In this document: one piece after another, positions 15,630 through 24,945 of the stretch
How positions within the stretch are numbered: position 1 is the stretch's first letter
How the letters are laid out: each line of letters opens with the position of its first letter
Origin: HGM10611 sp964384805
GTDB taxonomy: Bacteria > Bacillota_I > Bacilli_A > ML615J-28 > CAG-313
Assembly (NCBI GenBank): GCA_964384805.1
Contig: CAYLLO010000008.1
Coordinates: 1 to 47,028, forward strand
Direction: 5' to 3'
Length of the DNA: 47,028 nt
The notes under the pieces: model-generated
The model's database searches: none
Told to the model about the DNA's origin: nothing
What the model saw: only the letters and a program-made list of their open reading frames with translations
Translations under genes and position numbers: made by a program

Positions 15630-17024
15630 TTATTTTGCCAAATCATATTCTAATGAAGTATCTCCTTTAAGACCTTGTTTAGATACAGCAACAACTGTCA
15701 CCACTTTATCAATGTATTGACTTAAAAAAGAATTGGATATTTCACAATATATTGTGTCAACAATCTTATATAATCTATCATTAATATACACTTCATATTG
15801 CACTGCATTTACTACTTGTTCCCATAATATAACAGTATAATATGTTCTTTCGTAACAAGTATAGATATTAGGTGTTCCAAGTTCTATTTGCCAACGATAA
15901 TAATTCGAAGCCTCACTTAAATTACCATAATCATCAACTGCTTCTACATATATTTCATACATTTCTGCATTTTGCAAACTTACTTTGCTATAAGTATAAC
16001 TATTAGTAATTGTCTCTACTTTAGTGTATTCATCAGAAACTAATTGATTTTTAAAATAAATATTATATTTAGCAGCATATTTTATCTTATGCCAAGATAC
16101 GTTAACATCACCAGTTTCAAGAAAACTTACCTCAATTTGAGGTTTTTGTAAAGTATTTTTATAAAGACAATTATTAGAAAAAACACTCGTTCTTCCATAA
16201 ATATCTACGGCTCTAACACTAACATTTTTACCTGTATAATCAGGACAATCTATAAAAGCATATTCTAATTCAGTAACATTATATGCATATTGTGCACCAT
16301 CGATATAAATATTATAAGAACTGGCCCCTTCAACCTCTTTCCATTTAATAACAAAATTGCCCTCTTCATCATTAGTTGAAGTAATAACTGGTGCAGTAAT
16401 AATAACTGGTGCTACAATAACATATTCAGTCGGAATAAAAGCCACTTTAACATCTTCTTCTACAACATGAATCGAAATGTTTCTTCCATTGTAATCAAAC
16501 ACTTTATCAGCACTCAAAATAAAATTAAGTTCGGTTGTTTCGTCAATTTTCTCTTCATCAATATATACCTCATATTTAATAGCCGAAACATCTTGCCATT
16601 CAATTAACATAGAATTATCTACTTTTTTAGTTACAGTAAAATAAAACTTTACTTCTTGTACACTAATGGGAGCTTTATTGGGAATAATTAATGCATTAGA
16701 CATCAAACTTACTCCACCTTTTTCATTATATGCTTGAACACTACAAGTTTTACCACAATATAATTCACTATCTTCATATCTAAAATGAAACCAATTGGAA
16801 TTAGTCATGCCTATTTCTTGATTATCAATAAATACTCGATATCCAATTGCTGATTCCACCGCATTCCATCTGATAATGGCACCATCGTCATATGTTGGAA
16901 TACTACAAGCAAGCCCAGTTGGACGATTTAATACTATATCACCATCTTTATCATTATTACAACTAGTAAATGATAGTAAAAATAATATTGTTACTACTAT
17001 GAACCAACATTTTCTAATCGACAT
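15630..17024 (-). CDS. Lipoprotein with five fibronectin type III-like repeats
   Basis: A 464-residue secreted protein. The N terminus is a lipoprotein signal: MSIRKC, a hydrophobic stretch, then FTSC, with lipid attachment expected at Cys22. Five repeats follow, each with the pattern W-x(2)-V/I-x(3)-A-x(2)-Y-x-V/I-Y/F-I (RWNAVESAIGYRVFIDN, EWQDVSAIKYEVYIDE, KWKEVEGASSYNIYIDG, SWHKIKYAAKYNIYFKN, LWEQVVNAVQYEVYIND). These are the B/C strands of FnIII domains. The lipobox has Phe at -3, which is slightly unusual. No catalytic domain is visible; a surface-binding or adhesive role is inferred. RBS AAAGGAGG; single gene with its own promoter. Confidence 0.82.
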   Translation of the reverse strand: MSIRKCWFIVVTILFLLSFTSCNNDKDGDIVLNRPTGLACSIPTYDDGAIIRWNAVESAIGYRVFIDNQEIGMTNSNWFHFRYEDSELYCGKTCSVQAYNEKGGVSLMSNALIIPNKAPISVQEVKFYFTVTKKVDNSMLIEWQDVSAIKYEVYIDEEKIDETTELNFILSADKVFDYNGRNISIHVVEEDVKVAFIPTEYVIVAPVIITAPVITSTNDEEGNFVIKWKEVEGASSYNIYIDGAQYAYNVTELEYAFIDCPDYTGKNVSVRAVDIYGRTSVFSNNCLYKNTLQKPQIEVSFLETGDVNVSWHKIKYAAKYNIYFKNQLVSDEYTKVETITNSYTYSKVSLQNAEMYEIYVEAVDDYGNLSEASNYYRWQIELGTPNIYTCYERTYYTVILWEQVVNAVQYEVYINDRLYKIVDTIYCEISNSFLSQYIDKVVTVVAVSKQGLKGDTSLEYDLAK

Positions 17025-17043
17025 ATTAGGCCTCCTTTTTTAT

Positions 17044-17072
17044 ATTTTACCACATATTTAATTTTATTGCAA
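17044..17072 (-). promoter_or_regulatory. Promoter of the lipoprotein gene
   Basis: Minus-strand TTGCAA (17067-17072), 17 nt, TAAAAT (17044-17049), 20 nt before the start codon. Confidence 0.65.
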
Positions 17073-17100
17073 GATATATCGTTTAATTACCCATTTTTAA

Positions 17101-18120
17101 TTATTTTAGTTGCATTTCAATTTTTAATTTATTATCTATTAACGTTACTTTACCTAAACTTCCTGTAATAATCGGCATTGAAGGTGACAAATGTCCTAAA
17201 TCAGCATCAAAAATTACTGGAACATGATATTTTTGAACTACTTCTAGTACTGCTTCAAAACGATTTAGTCCTAAACAATCATCCATTCCCGATAAAGGGC
17301 GTCCAATAATAAATCCTTTAACCTTCTTGAACCAACCTGCACTTTCTAATTGAACAAAAGCTCTACGCATTGCCATTGTATTTAAATCACATGCTTCTAA
17401 AAACCAAACAATTCCATCGTTTTGGTATTTTTCAATAAACTCTTTTGTCTTATCAAAAGGTGTTCCTATTAATCCCACTAAAATATCTAAACAACCTCCT
17501 AGTAATCTTCCTTCAAAAAATAAATGATTGTTAGGGTAACCTATTAACTTAGTATCTTCAGTTAAAACTAAAGCATCCAACGGGTTCTCTTTTTTTTGAT
17601 TATCTATTTTTTCCCATTTTTCATAGTTATGCACAACGTTTTGTTTACCACTTAATAAACCAAAAGCATCAGTTAGTGATTGATGCCAAGGTGTAATTCC
17701 AAATGATGGAGCATTAGGACCATAAATTGATGCCACATCACAAATAGTCGGTAATAAATACGTTAAATTAGTATTATCTGAATATCCCATAAACCATTTA
17801 GGATTTTGTTTTATTAATTCAAAATTAACATATGGCAAAATTTCTACCATCAATTCTCCTCCACCAACAGAGAACAAAGCTTTCGTATCTTTATCAAGAA
17901 AATACTTATTTATTTCTTCACCACATTTTTCTTTAGTATTACTTCTACCTATTACTTCTGCTTTATAGACATTAGGTCCACATTCAATTTGATAGTTATT
18001 GTCTTGTAATACACTAATACTTGCCTTTAATCTACTCAAATATGGTTCATATGTACAACCAAATGATGGAGCAACATAAGTAATTTTATCATTTGGTTTA
18101 ATAAATACTGGATATTTCAT
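17101..18120 (-). CDS. S66 family peptidase (LD-carboxypeptidase / MccF-like)
   Basis: A 339-residue serine peptidase. The nucleophile elbow is in FMGYSDNTNLTYLL (Ser near residue 116); the other members of the Ser-Glu-His triad fit FLEACD (~238) and DLGHLSP (~304). The family contains cytoplasmic LD-carboxypeptidases of murein recycling and MccF, which cleaves microcin C-type toxic nucleotide peptides; the length and GYSDNT segment resemble the MccF-like branch. The start is the ATG at 18120, 5-6 nt after GGAGG, rather than a TTG four codons upstream. It follows the DUF2130 gene by 18 nt. Confidence 0.87.
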   Translation of the reverse strand: MKYPVFIKPNDKITYVAPSFGCTYEPYLSRLKASISVLQDNNYQIECGPNVYKAEVIGRSNTKEKCGEEINKYFLDKDTKALFSVGGGELMVEILPYVNFELIKQNPKWFMGYSDNTNLTYLLPTICDVASIYGPNAPSFGITPWHQSLTDAFGLLSGKQNVVHNYEKWEKIDNQKKENPLDALVLTEDTKLIGYPNNHLFFEGRLLGGCLDILVGLIGTPFDKTKEFIEKYQNDGIVWFLEACDLNTMAMRRAFVQLESAGWFKKVKGFIIGRPLSGMDDCLGLNRFEAVLEVVQKYHVPVIFDADLGHLSPSMPIITGSLGKVTLIDNKLKIEMQLK

Positions 18121-18138
18121 CGTATCCTCCAAACTTGT

Positions 18139-19392
18139 TTATTTATCTATTTTATCTATTTTTTTAATTATTTTATTAATATTAAAATTATCTATTTTTT
18201 TATGGATATCCATTAAAATATTATCTGTTACTTTAACAACTGATAACCCTATTTTATCCACAGCATCAGTAATTATTTGACGTTGTTTAGCTATTTCTGT
18301 AATTTCTTTTTCTAATTTAATTAATGGTTTATCAAACGCATTTACTTTTAATTCTTCAAATTCAGATAAAATATCTTCTGTTTCTTTAAAAATTATACGT
18401 TCTCTTTCTTTTGTTAAAAGCAATTGTTGATATTTTTCAGCTAAACTAGCAATAATGTTTAAAAAAGTAATAAAGTATTGCGGACGAACAACATACATTT
18501 TTTCATAATCTTTAACTTTACGAATTGGAACATCATTTGCCTCATTCCATTCAAGTTCACTAACTAATAAGGCATATTCACAATTTTTCTTTTTCCGATC
18601 ACTGTCTAATTTTTTATAATGATCTGCATTTTTCTTTTTATTAATACTCATTGGATCTTCACTTTTCATTTCACAAACTACAGATGTTAATAATTCTTCT
18701 TCAAGTTTATTTTCATTTGCGTAAACTTTAAAAATATAATCAGCTTTACTTCCCTTTACATCATCATCTTCTTTAACAACTTTATTATCTTTAATAAAGG
18801 TACAATTGTTGAAACCATTTATAGAAAATTGTTCAAATTCATTAGCACACCAATGCTCTAAACGTTCACCAATCTTTTTAACATTTAAAGTCGATTTTTC
18901 TAGAGTTAAGCGATTTTTCTCGTCTTGTAAACTATTGATTATTTGTTGATATTTCTCTTCTTTCTTTAAAAATTCTTTCTCTTTTGTTAAAGATACTTCT
19001 TTTTTTATATATTCAATACTATTTTCTAATGTATTAATTTTATTTAATAATTCACCTTGTTTTTCTAAATTTTCTTTTTCATATCTTATTTTTAATACTT
19101 CTTCTTGAGTTTTTATTTGAGCTTCTAATGCAATTATTTTATTCTGCAACTCTAAACCAGCAGTTAATTTAGCTTGTTTAATAGCCATTTCTTGGAGTTT
19201 TATTAATTCCTTTTCACGCTCTTTTAATTTTAAATTATATACTTCATCTAAACCTTTTTCAATTGTAGTTTCTATATTACTTAAATCAATATTGTTTAAT
19301 GATAAAAGATCAATTTCATCACCTTTTTTAGCATCTTCGGCAATAATCAAGGTATTTTTATCTTTAATTAAAACATTCAAAATCTTACTCAT
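18139..19392 (-). CDS. DUF2130 coiled-coil protein with nuclease-like core
   Basis: A 417-residue protein. Residues ~60-185 are a long charged coiled coil (many E/K/L). Residues ~190-340 match the DUF2130 family: GERLEHWCANEFEQ, GSKADYIF and VVCEMKSEDP. The spaced acidic residue plus E-x-K looks like the active site of PD-(D/E)XK nucleases, but activity is unproven. A short coiled coil closes the protein. Function is not established for the family. RBS AAAGAGGTG lies 5 nt before ATG. It forms an operon with the S66 peptidase. Confidence 0.8.
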   Translation of the reverse strand: MSKILNVLIKDKNTLIIAEDAKKGDEIDLLSLNNIDLSNIETTIEKGLDEVYNLKLKEREKELIKLQEMAIKQAKLTAGLELQNKIIALEAQIKTQEEVLKIRYEKENLEKQGELLNKINTLENSIEYIKKEVSLTKEKEFLKKEEKYQQIINSLQDEKNRLTLEKSTLNVKKIGERLEHWCANEFEQFSINGFNNCTFIKDNKVVKEDDDVKGSKADYIFKVYANENKLEEELLTSVVCEMKSEDPMSINKKKNADHYKKLDSDRKKKNCEYALLVSELEWNEANDVPIRKVKDYEKMYVVRPQYFITFLNIIASLAEKYQQLLLTKERERIIFKETEDILSEFEELKVNAFDKPLIKLEKEITEIAKQRQIITDAVDKIGLSVVKVTDNILMDIHKKIDNFNINKIIKKIDKIDK

Positions 19393-19520
19393 TATAACAC
19401 CTCTTTTTAATACTTATAATAATTATAGCACATTTTTAATTATAATGTTGAAAAATAATTGTTTTATGTTTTTACTTGTATATTTATACCCAGCTTATTT
19501 ACAAAATTCGTGCTTATTGT

Positions 19521-19549
19521 TTGATTTCTTAAACAAATAAGATTATAAT
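19521..19549 (+). promoter_or_regulatory. Promoter of the MATE transporter gene
   Basis: Plus-strand TTGATT (19521-19526), a 17-nt spacer and TATAAT (19544-19549), 15 nt before the start codon. Confidence 0.75.
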
Positions 19550-19564
19550 TAGCATGGTGATAAT

Positions 19565-20962
19565 ATGGATATAATAAAAAAACGTACTAAATATGAAATG
19601 GATATGTGCAATGGTAATTTATTTTTAAAAATAATTGTTTTTTCCTTACCGCTTGCGGCAATGGGAATATTACAACTATTGTATAATGCTGCCGACTTAC
19701 TGATTGTCAGCAACTTTGGAAATAATCCTGATGCTTTAGGGGCAGTAGGATCTACCTCTTCTTTAATTAATTTAACCGTTAATCTCTTCATGGGATTATC
19801 AGTCGGAACTAATGTTGTTTGTGCAAAATTATTTGGTGCTAAAAATACAGATAAAATAAAAAACGTTGTCCACACATCTATTTTAATTAGTTTTATCATA
19901 GGTATTTTCTTAGGAATCTTCGGTTTTTTATTTGCGAAAGATTTATTACATTTAATGCATAATGATTCTATTTATTCCGCATTGTATTTAAAAATTTACT
20001 TTATAGGTATGCCATTTAATTTAACCTATAATTTTGCCGCTTCTATTTTACGTGCAGTTGGTGATACCAAACGTCCTTTATACTTTTTAACCATTGCAGG
20101 AATTGTCAATATTATATTAAATTTATTCTTTGTTATTGTGCTTCATATGGACGTTGATGGAGTTGCTATTGCAACTGTTATTTCACAAGCAGTTTCTTTT
20201 ATTTTAATTATGCTTACTTTGATGAAAACTAAAAATTGTTATCGTTTTAGTTTTAAAAATTTGAAAATATCTAAAAATGAGTTGTGGGAAATTACCAAAG
20301 TTGGTTTACCTGCTGGAATTCAAGGTTCTTTATTTTCTATTTCTAACGTCTTAATTCAATCATCTGTAAATATGTTTGGCACAACCGTTATGAATGGTAA
20401 CTCAGCTGCTTCTAGTATTGAAGGTTTTGTATACGTAATTATGAACGCTGTACATCATGCCGCCTTATCTTTTACTGGTCAAAACTTAGGAGCCGGAAAA
20501 ATTTCAAATATTAAAAAAGTTGCTTGGTATTCTTTAATTATTGTGACTATTATTGGAATTATTTTTGGTGGGGCCTTTTTCTTACTTGGCGAACAACTTC
20601 TATCTATTTATACACATAATTCAGCAGAAATTGAAGTAGGAATCATTAGACTATGGTATTTATGTTTACCTTATTTCTTATATGGTTTAGTCGATGTTAT
20701 TGTGGGAAATTTAAGAGGGCTTGGTTCTTCCACTACTCCAATGATTGTTTCAATCTTAGGAATTTGCGGAATGCGTATTGGATGGGTTTTTTGGATTTTT
20801 AATCCTAATACCGACTTTGTTAATGTCAATGATTTACATTTGCTATACATATCTTATCCAATTTCTTGGATTATTACTTTCACAATTCATATAATTTGTT
20901 ATGTTTTTATTTTTAGAAAAGTTAAAAAGCGTTTAACAAATCAAAACATGATTCTAAATTAA
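19565..20962 (+). CDS. MATE family efflux transporter
   Basis: A 465-residue membrane protein with about 12 hydrophobic helices in two similar halves. Typical segments: FSLPLAAMGILQLLYNAADL (TM1), FMGLSVGTNVVCAKLFGAKN, ILRAVGDTKRP in half one, and VKVGLPAGIQG-like and VGNLRGLGSSTTPM in half two. It is a sodium- or proton-driven multidrug exporter by family; the substrate is unknown. It is the only large plus-strand gene in the window, divergent from the DUF2130 operon and convergent with exoA, with which it shares a terminator. Confidence 0.92.
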   Translation: MDIIKKRTKYEMDMCNGNLFLKIIVFSLPLAAMGILQLLYNAADLLIVSNFGNNPDALGAVGSTSSLINLTVNLFMGLSVGTNVVCAKLFGAKNTDKIKNVVHTSILISFIIGIFLGIFGFLFAKDLLHLMHNDSIYSALYLKIYFIGMPFNLTYNFAASILRAVGDTKRPLYFLTIAGIVNIILNLFFVIVLHMDVDGVAIATVISQAVSFILIMLTLMKTKNCYRFSFKNLKISKNELWEITKVGLPAGIQGSLFSISNVLIQSSVNMFGTTVMNGNSAASSIEGFVYVIMNAVHHAALSFTGQNLGAGKISNIKKVAWYSLIIVTIIGIIFGGAFFLLGEQLLSIYTHNSAEIEVGIIRLWYLCLPYFLYGLVDVIVGNLRGLGSSTTPMIVSILGICGMRIGWVFWIFNPNTDFVNVNDLHLLYISYPISWIITFTIHIICYVFIFRKVKKRLTNQNMILN

Positions 20963-20984
20963 AAAGGGGATGTCCCCTTTTTTT
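20962..20984. terminator. Bidirectional terminator between MATE gene and exoA
   Basis: AAAAGGGGA-TG-TCCCCTTTT followed by a T run in both directions. Its tight G/C stem lies between two convergent stop codons. Confidence 0.85.
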
Positions 20985-21735
20985 ATACATTTATTTTTAG
21001 ATATACTGGGGCATGATCACTACCCAAAATTTGTTCATATATTCCTGCATCTTCTAACTTTTTCCGCAAATCATTAGATACAACAAAATAATCAATTCGC
21101 CAACCAATATTCTTTTCTCTTGCCAAAAAACGATAACTCCACCAAGAATAGGCTATTTTATTAGGATAAAGATATCTAAATGTATCAGTAAATCCAATTT
21201 TCAATAGTTCATTAAACTTTGTACGTTCTTCAATAGAATATCCTGGATTTTGTTCATTACTTTTAGGATTATATAAATCCATTGGATTATGAGCAACATT
21301 TAAATCTCCACAATATATAACTGATTTTTGTTGTTTTAATTCATTTAAATATTGACGCATATTATCCTCGAATTCTATTCGATATCTTAAACGAGCTAAT
21401 GCTTCTTGACTATTAGGAACATAGGCAGTTACAAAGTAGAATTTGTCAAATTCTAAAGTTATAACTCGCCCCTCATCATTATATTTACCATCTTTTAATC
21501 CATAATAAACATTTAAAGGCTTTTCTTTAGTATAAACAAGAGTCCCACTATAACCCTTTTTTAAAGCACTATTCATATAGTGATAATAACCCTTCTTATC
21601 AATCACAGCTTGTCCTTCTTGCATTTTAGTTTCTTGTACCGCAAAAATATCTGCCTCTATTTTATAAAAAAAATCATCAAAACCTTTATTAAGACAAGCT
21701 CTAATTCCATTTACATTCCAGCTAACAAATATCAT
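20983..21735 (-). CDS. exoA: Exodeoxyribonuclease III / AP endonuclease
   Basis: A 250-residue base-excision repair enzyme that cuts DNA at abasic sites and trims 3' ends. The metal and catalytic motifs are all present: SWNVNGIRA (N7), VQETK (E34 equivalent), YCGDLNVAH (D/N pair) and the terminal GSDHAPV. Length is typical of the Firmicute enzyme. RBS AGGAGG lies close before ATG. It is convergent with the MATE gene. Confidence 0.96.
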   Translation of the reverse strand: MIFVSWNVNGIRACLNKGFDDFFYKIEADIFAVQETKMQEGQAVIDKKGYYHYMNSALKKGYSGTLVYTKEKPLNVYYGLKDGKYNDEGRVITLEFDKFYFVTAYVPNSQEALARLRYRIEFEDNMRQYLNELKQQKSVIYCGDLNVAHNPMDLYNPKSNEQNPGYSIEERTKFNELLKIGFTDTFRYLYPNKIAYSWWSYRFLAREKNIGWRIDYFVVSNDLRKKLEDAGIYEQILGSDHAPVYLKINV

Positions 21736-21788
21736 ATATCCTCCTAAAACAGTTTACTAATAATTAAAATAACTTCTCCTAGTATTCG

Positions 21789-22205
21789 TTAATCTTCAAC
21801 ATTATAATTATTGAAGAATGTACTATCTAAATCAATAACAGCTACTACTTTTTCCACTTTTATAATAGATACCACAATTTCTGAATTAGGTAAACTTGAG
21901 AAAGCGATATGCCAAGAAAATTGATGAACATTTGATATTAAGTAAGTTATCTAATTTTGGGCAACAGACTACATACATCTTTACCTAAAGGTATAATAGT
22001 ACATGCTAAAGGTCCTTGAAAAAAAACCTAAATATAAAGTTTTTCTATCATCGAATATATAAAAACCACACCATAAAGTATTAGAAAAACTTTCTTGAAA
22101 AAGACGAGAGATATTTGATAAATTAGATACTAATGAAATACGAGTATCAATTATATTTTTAACATTGTTAAGCAAATTTTTCTTATATATTAATTCTAAA
22201 TCCAT
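21789..22205 (-). pseudogene. Frameshifted free methionine-(R)-sulfoxide reductase (GAF domain)
   Basis: The gene begins MDLELIYKKNLLNN and reads NTLWCGFYIFDDRKTLYLGFF, the GAF-domain start of fRMsr proteins. At an 8-base homopolymer (22019-22026) the reading continues in another frame as QGPLACTIIPLGKDVC, which carries the two conserved cysteines. It then breaks again near 21960 (in-frame stops) and resumes as NVHQFSWHIAFSSLPNSEIVVSII to a stop at 21789. At least two frame changes are needed to restore ~140 residues. The intact enzyme would reduce free Met-R-sulfoxide. Either a decayed gene or sequencing errors at homopolymers. Confidence 0.8.
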
Positions 22206-22249
22206 AATTATTTTCTCATAACCTAATCATAATACATTTTAAAAGCTAG

Positions 22250-23560
22250 TTATATTATAATTATTAAAGTTGTCAAAGCAGTGATAATTACAATGGGAGC
22301 CAATATAATTCCATATTTTAAAAACTCTTTAAATCCAAAGTTTAAACCTGATTTGGTTAAAATTCCCATCCACATAATTCCTGCTAATGCCCCAATTGGT
22401 GTAAAATAAGCTCCAATATTGGAAGCAATAATTGAACTATAAATCTTTTCATTTATAAATACCATATTAGATGATGAAATTATTTTTTCAAACATCACAC
22501 TCATCGGAATATTATTTAATATATTACATGATAAGAAAGAACTTAAACCATATGTATAAATTGTACTAATTTTGTTCACCGATAAACTATCTAACCATAC
22601 CGCAAGCTTATCAATTACTCCACATTTTGTAAGAGCAGTGACAATTATAAACATCGACAAAATAAATGGTATTAAATTATAAGGCAGTCTTTTTAAACTA
22701 TGTCCTAAATAATTTTCTTTTTTTATGATAAAATAAATTAGTAAAATTATTAATAAAGATATTCCAAAAATTAAACAAATTAACCACATTTCTAAATTAA
22801 TATATGAGGCAATTGCTAATAAAATGGTACACAATCCTAAATGAATTATTCCTATAATTGTCACAAAAGGATTTATTGTAACAACAATTTCATCTTCATC
22901 AACAATCATTTTCTTATTTAATTGTTTTTTAAAAATTAATAGCAATAGTACTAAAGCAGTAAATCCCGCAACAATAGTTGGAATTATCATTATTTTAATA
23001 TAAGTAAAAAAATTGATATCAAATGAAGATGCTAAATAAATATTAGTAGGATTACCTATAATTAGCATCATCGACAAAGTATTTGCAAAAATAAACTCAC
23101 CTATTAAATAAGGAATAGGAGAAACTCGAACATGTTTAGCAAAATAACATATAAATGGTGTAAATGTTAAAATAACAATATCATTTGATGTAAAAATCGT
23201 AAGTAATGATATAACCATCATAAGAGAAAGAAATAACTTTTTTTGACTACCCTTAGTAAGAGAAGTTGCGATAACCGCACATTTTTTAAAAAAACCAGCT
23301 TCATCTAAAACTATTGATAGAAAACTTACCGCAATAAATAATACTAATATCTTAATTGGATTAATACTATTATTAGAAAAGAAAACTTCTTTAATTTCAT
23401 AAATTGTTATTTCATTAAATAATAACAATAAAATTGCTCCCAATAAAGCTACTATCCAAAATGTTTGAAATTCAACGTTTTTAAATCTTATGGTAGGTTT
23501 GAAAATTATTACCGTTATTAATAATAAAATTGTTAAGATACTAATTACAATTGTCAACAT
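22250..23560 (-). CDS. ArsB/NhaD-type anion or ion transporter (SLC13/IT superfamily)
   Basis: A 436-residue membrane protein with about 11-12 helices. TSNDIVILTFTPFICYFAK (first half) and IGNPTNIYLASSF are the paired signature loops of ArsB-like transporters. The second half repeats the pattern with SCNILNNIPMSVMF and IGAYFTPIGALAGIMWM. The substrate could be arsenite, a dicarboxylate or Na+/H+; no arsR, arsA or arsC is adjacent, so arsenic is only one option. The ATG at 23560 is chosen because GAGGTGG sits 6 nt before it; a TTG five codons upstream overlaps that RBS. Confidence 0.82.
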   Translation of the reverse strand: MLTIVISILTILLLITVIIFKPTIRFKNVEFQTFWIVALLGAILLLLFNEITIYEIKEVFFSNNSINPIKILVLFIAVSFLSIVLDEAGFFKKCAVIATSLTKGSQKKLFLSLMMVISLLTIFTSNDIVILTFTPFICYFAKHVRVSPIPYLIGEFIFANTLSMMLIIGNPTNIYLASSFDINFFTYIKIMIIPTIVAGFTALVLLLLIFKKQLNKKMIVDEDEIVVTINPFVTIIGIIHLGLCTILLAIASYINLEMWLICLIFGISLLIILLIYFIIKKENYLGHSLKRLPYNLIPFILSMFIIVTALTKCGVIDKLAVWLDSLSVNKISTIYTYGLSSFLSCNILNNIPMSVMFEKIISSSNMVFINEKIYSSIIASNIGAYFTPIGALAGIMWMGILTKSGLNFGFKEFLKYGIILAPIVIITALTTLIIII

Positions 23561-23580
23561 ATTCTTCCACCTCAAACTCT

Positions 23581-23613
23581 AAAAAGTATACCACTTTTTA
23601 AAAAATAAATCTA
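23581..23613 (-). promoter_or_regulatory. Weak promoter with an overlapping palindrome, ahead of the ArsB-like gene
   Basis: AAAAAGT-ATACC-ACTTTTT (23581-23599) is a 7-bp inverted repeat covering a possible minus-strand -10 (TATACT, 23585-23590). A poor -35 (TAGATT) lies 17 nt upstream. The palindrome could be an operator or a small terminator. Confidence 0.35.
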
Positions 23614-23620
23614 ATATAAT

Positions 23621-23658
23621 AATAAAGTTCATAACCAATTATAGTTACGAACTTTATT
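23621..23658 (-). terminator. Terminator after the cysteine desulfidase-like gene
   Basis: AATAAAGTTCGTAAC pairs with GTTATGAACTTTATT (one G-T pair, 8-nt loop), 2 nt after the stop codon, followed by an AT-rich but interrupted T tract. It ends the ABC exporter/desulfidase operon. Confidence 0.65.
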
Positions 23659-23659
23659 T

Positions 23660-24934
23660 TTAATTTCTATCTTTTAGCAGCAGATTAATTATTTCTTTAT
23701 CTGTTTCAGCCATACCTTGGGAAGCTAATATACCAACATTTTTAATAGTATTGTCAACACCATCAGTAACAATTCCCTCACCACTATAAAACTCATTACC
23801 TTCTTGATAAAGTTTAAACCCTAAAATTCCAGCTTCTACACTTGATGCTATTTTAGCTGCACATGAGGCTTTAGCTCCATCACAAATTATTCCAGAAACA
23901 ATTGCCAATGAATTAACGATAGTATGAGATATCATATTTAAATCACCACCATATAAATACGCAATGGCCGCTCCTGCCGCACAACCTGCCGCAACTACTC
24001 CACAAAATGCCGACAAACGACCAATTCCTGATTTTATATGCGAAGTTAAAAGATTAGAAAGAACTAAAGCTCTAATTAATTTTTCTTTAGACACATTTAA
24101 TTCTTCAGCATAGACAATAACAGGTACTGAACAAGTAATTCCTTGATTCCCACTACCACTATTTATTACAACTGGTAATTCACAACCATTCATTCTCGCA
24201 TCAGATGCCGCTGCTGCATAAGCTTTAGCTTTAGTCGAAATATCATTTGGAAAACTTTTTAATATAGTTTTACCTATATTAGCACCATTTTTATTTTTTA
24301 AACCTACATCAGCAATTCGCATATTACATCTAATTTGGTCAGTTATTAATGCTTCAACTTTATTAATTTCAATCTTTTCAGCAAAATCATAAATATCCGC
24401 AACATTTAAAACTCGATGATCAGTTAAATTACTTACTGTTTTTTTATTTTCTAATGATTGATTAATTATAATATCATCGTTTTTTCTTAAATAGACAATA
24501 TTAGTATGATTGTCTACAATTCGTCCTTCAACAAAATCATCTTTAGTATACATAACAATACTAATATCAAAGATAAAACAATCTTTTTTATTGTATACAT
24601 TTATTTTAGTATTTTTTAAATAATCTTGACATTTAATAATTTCATCATTTGTTACTTTACTTAAACATTCTAATTTTAAATCTTTTCGACCTGCTATAAT
24701 CCCAATTCCTATAGCTGATTTTATTCCTCTCATTCCATTAGTATTAGGAACCACCACAGATTTGACGTTTTTTAAAATATTTCCTGATACGTAAACATCT
24801 ATTCTTGGAGGAGTAACTCCTAACAAATCTTTAAGAGTAGCTGCCAAGTAACTAACAGCAATTGGTTCAGTACACCCCATTGCTTTTTGTAATTCTTCTT
24901 TTAAAATACTTAAATACTCATTCTCATACTTCAT
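23660..24934 (-). CDS. cyuA: UPF0597 family L-cysteine desulfidase-like (CyuA/YhaM) protein
   Basis: A 424-residue protein related to the serine dehydratase alpha chain. The N-terminal LQKAMGCTEPIAVSYLAA is diagnostic. Further cysteines for an oxygen-sensitive iron-sulfur cluster are seen in GNQGITCSVPVIVYA and FCGVVAAGCAAGAA. The family converts L-cysteine to pyruvate, ammonia and sulfide; L-serine deamination is the alternative. It starts 11 nt after the second ABC exporter gene with only a weak RBS (AGTAGG), so it is likely cotranscribed with them. A link between cysteine breakdown and the exporter is inference from position only. Confidence 0.85.
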   Translation of the reverse strand: MKYENEYLSILKEELQKAMGCTEPIAVSYLAATLKDLLGVTPPRIDVYVSGNILKNVKSVVVPNTNGMRGIKSAIGIGIIAGRKDLKLECLSKVTNDEIIKCQDYLKNTKINVYNKKDCFIFDISIVMYTKDDFVEGRIVDNHTNIVYLRKNDDIIINQSLENKKTVSNLTDHRVLNVADIYDFAEKIEINKVEALITDQIRCNMRIADVGLKNKNGANIGKTILKSFPNDISTKAKAYAAAASDARMNGCELPVVINSGSGNQGITCSVPVIVYAEELNVSKEKLIRALVLSNLLTSHIKSGIGRLSAFCGVVAAGCAAGAAIAYLYGGDLNMISHTIVNSLAIVSGIICDGAKASCAAKIASSVEAGILGFKLYQEGNEFYSGEGIVTDGVDNTIKNVGILASQGMAETDKEIINLLLKDRN

Positions 24935-24945
24935 AGATTGACCTA

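Noticed and set aside
21981..22205. Intact 74-residue gene
   Set aside because: Its last 13 residues are read out of frame after an 8-base homopolymer; the true continuation is in another frame as part of a GAF-domain reductase.
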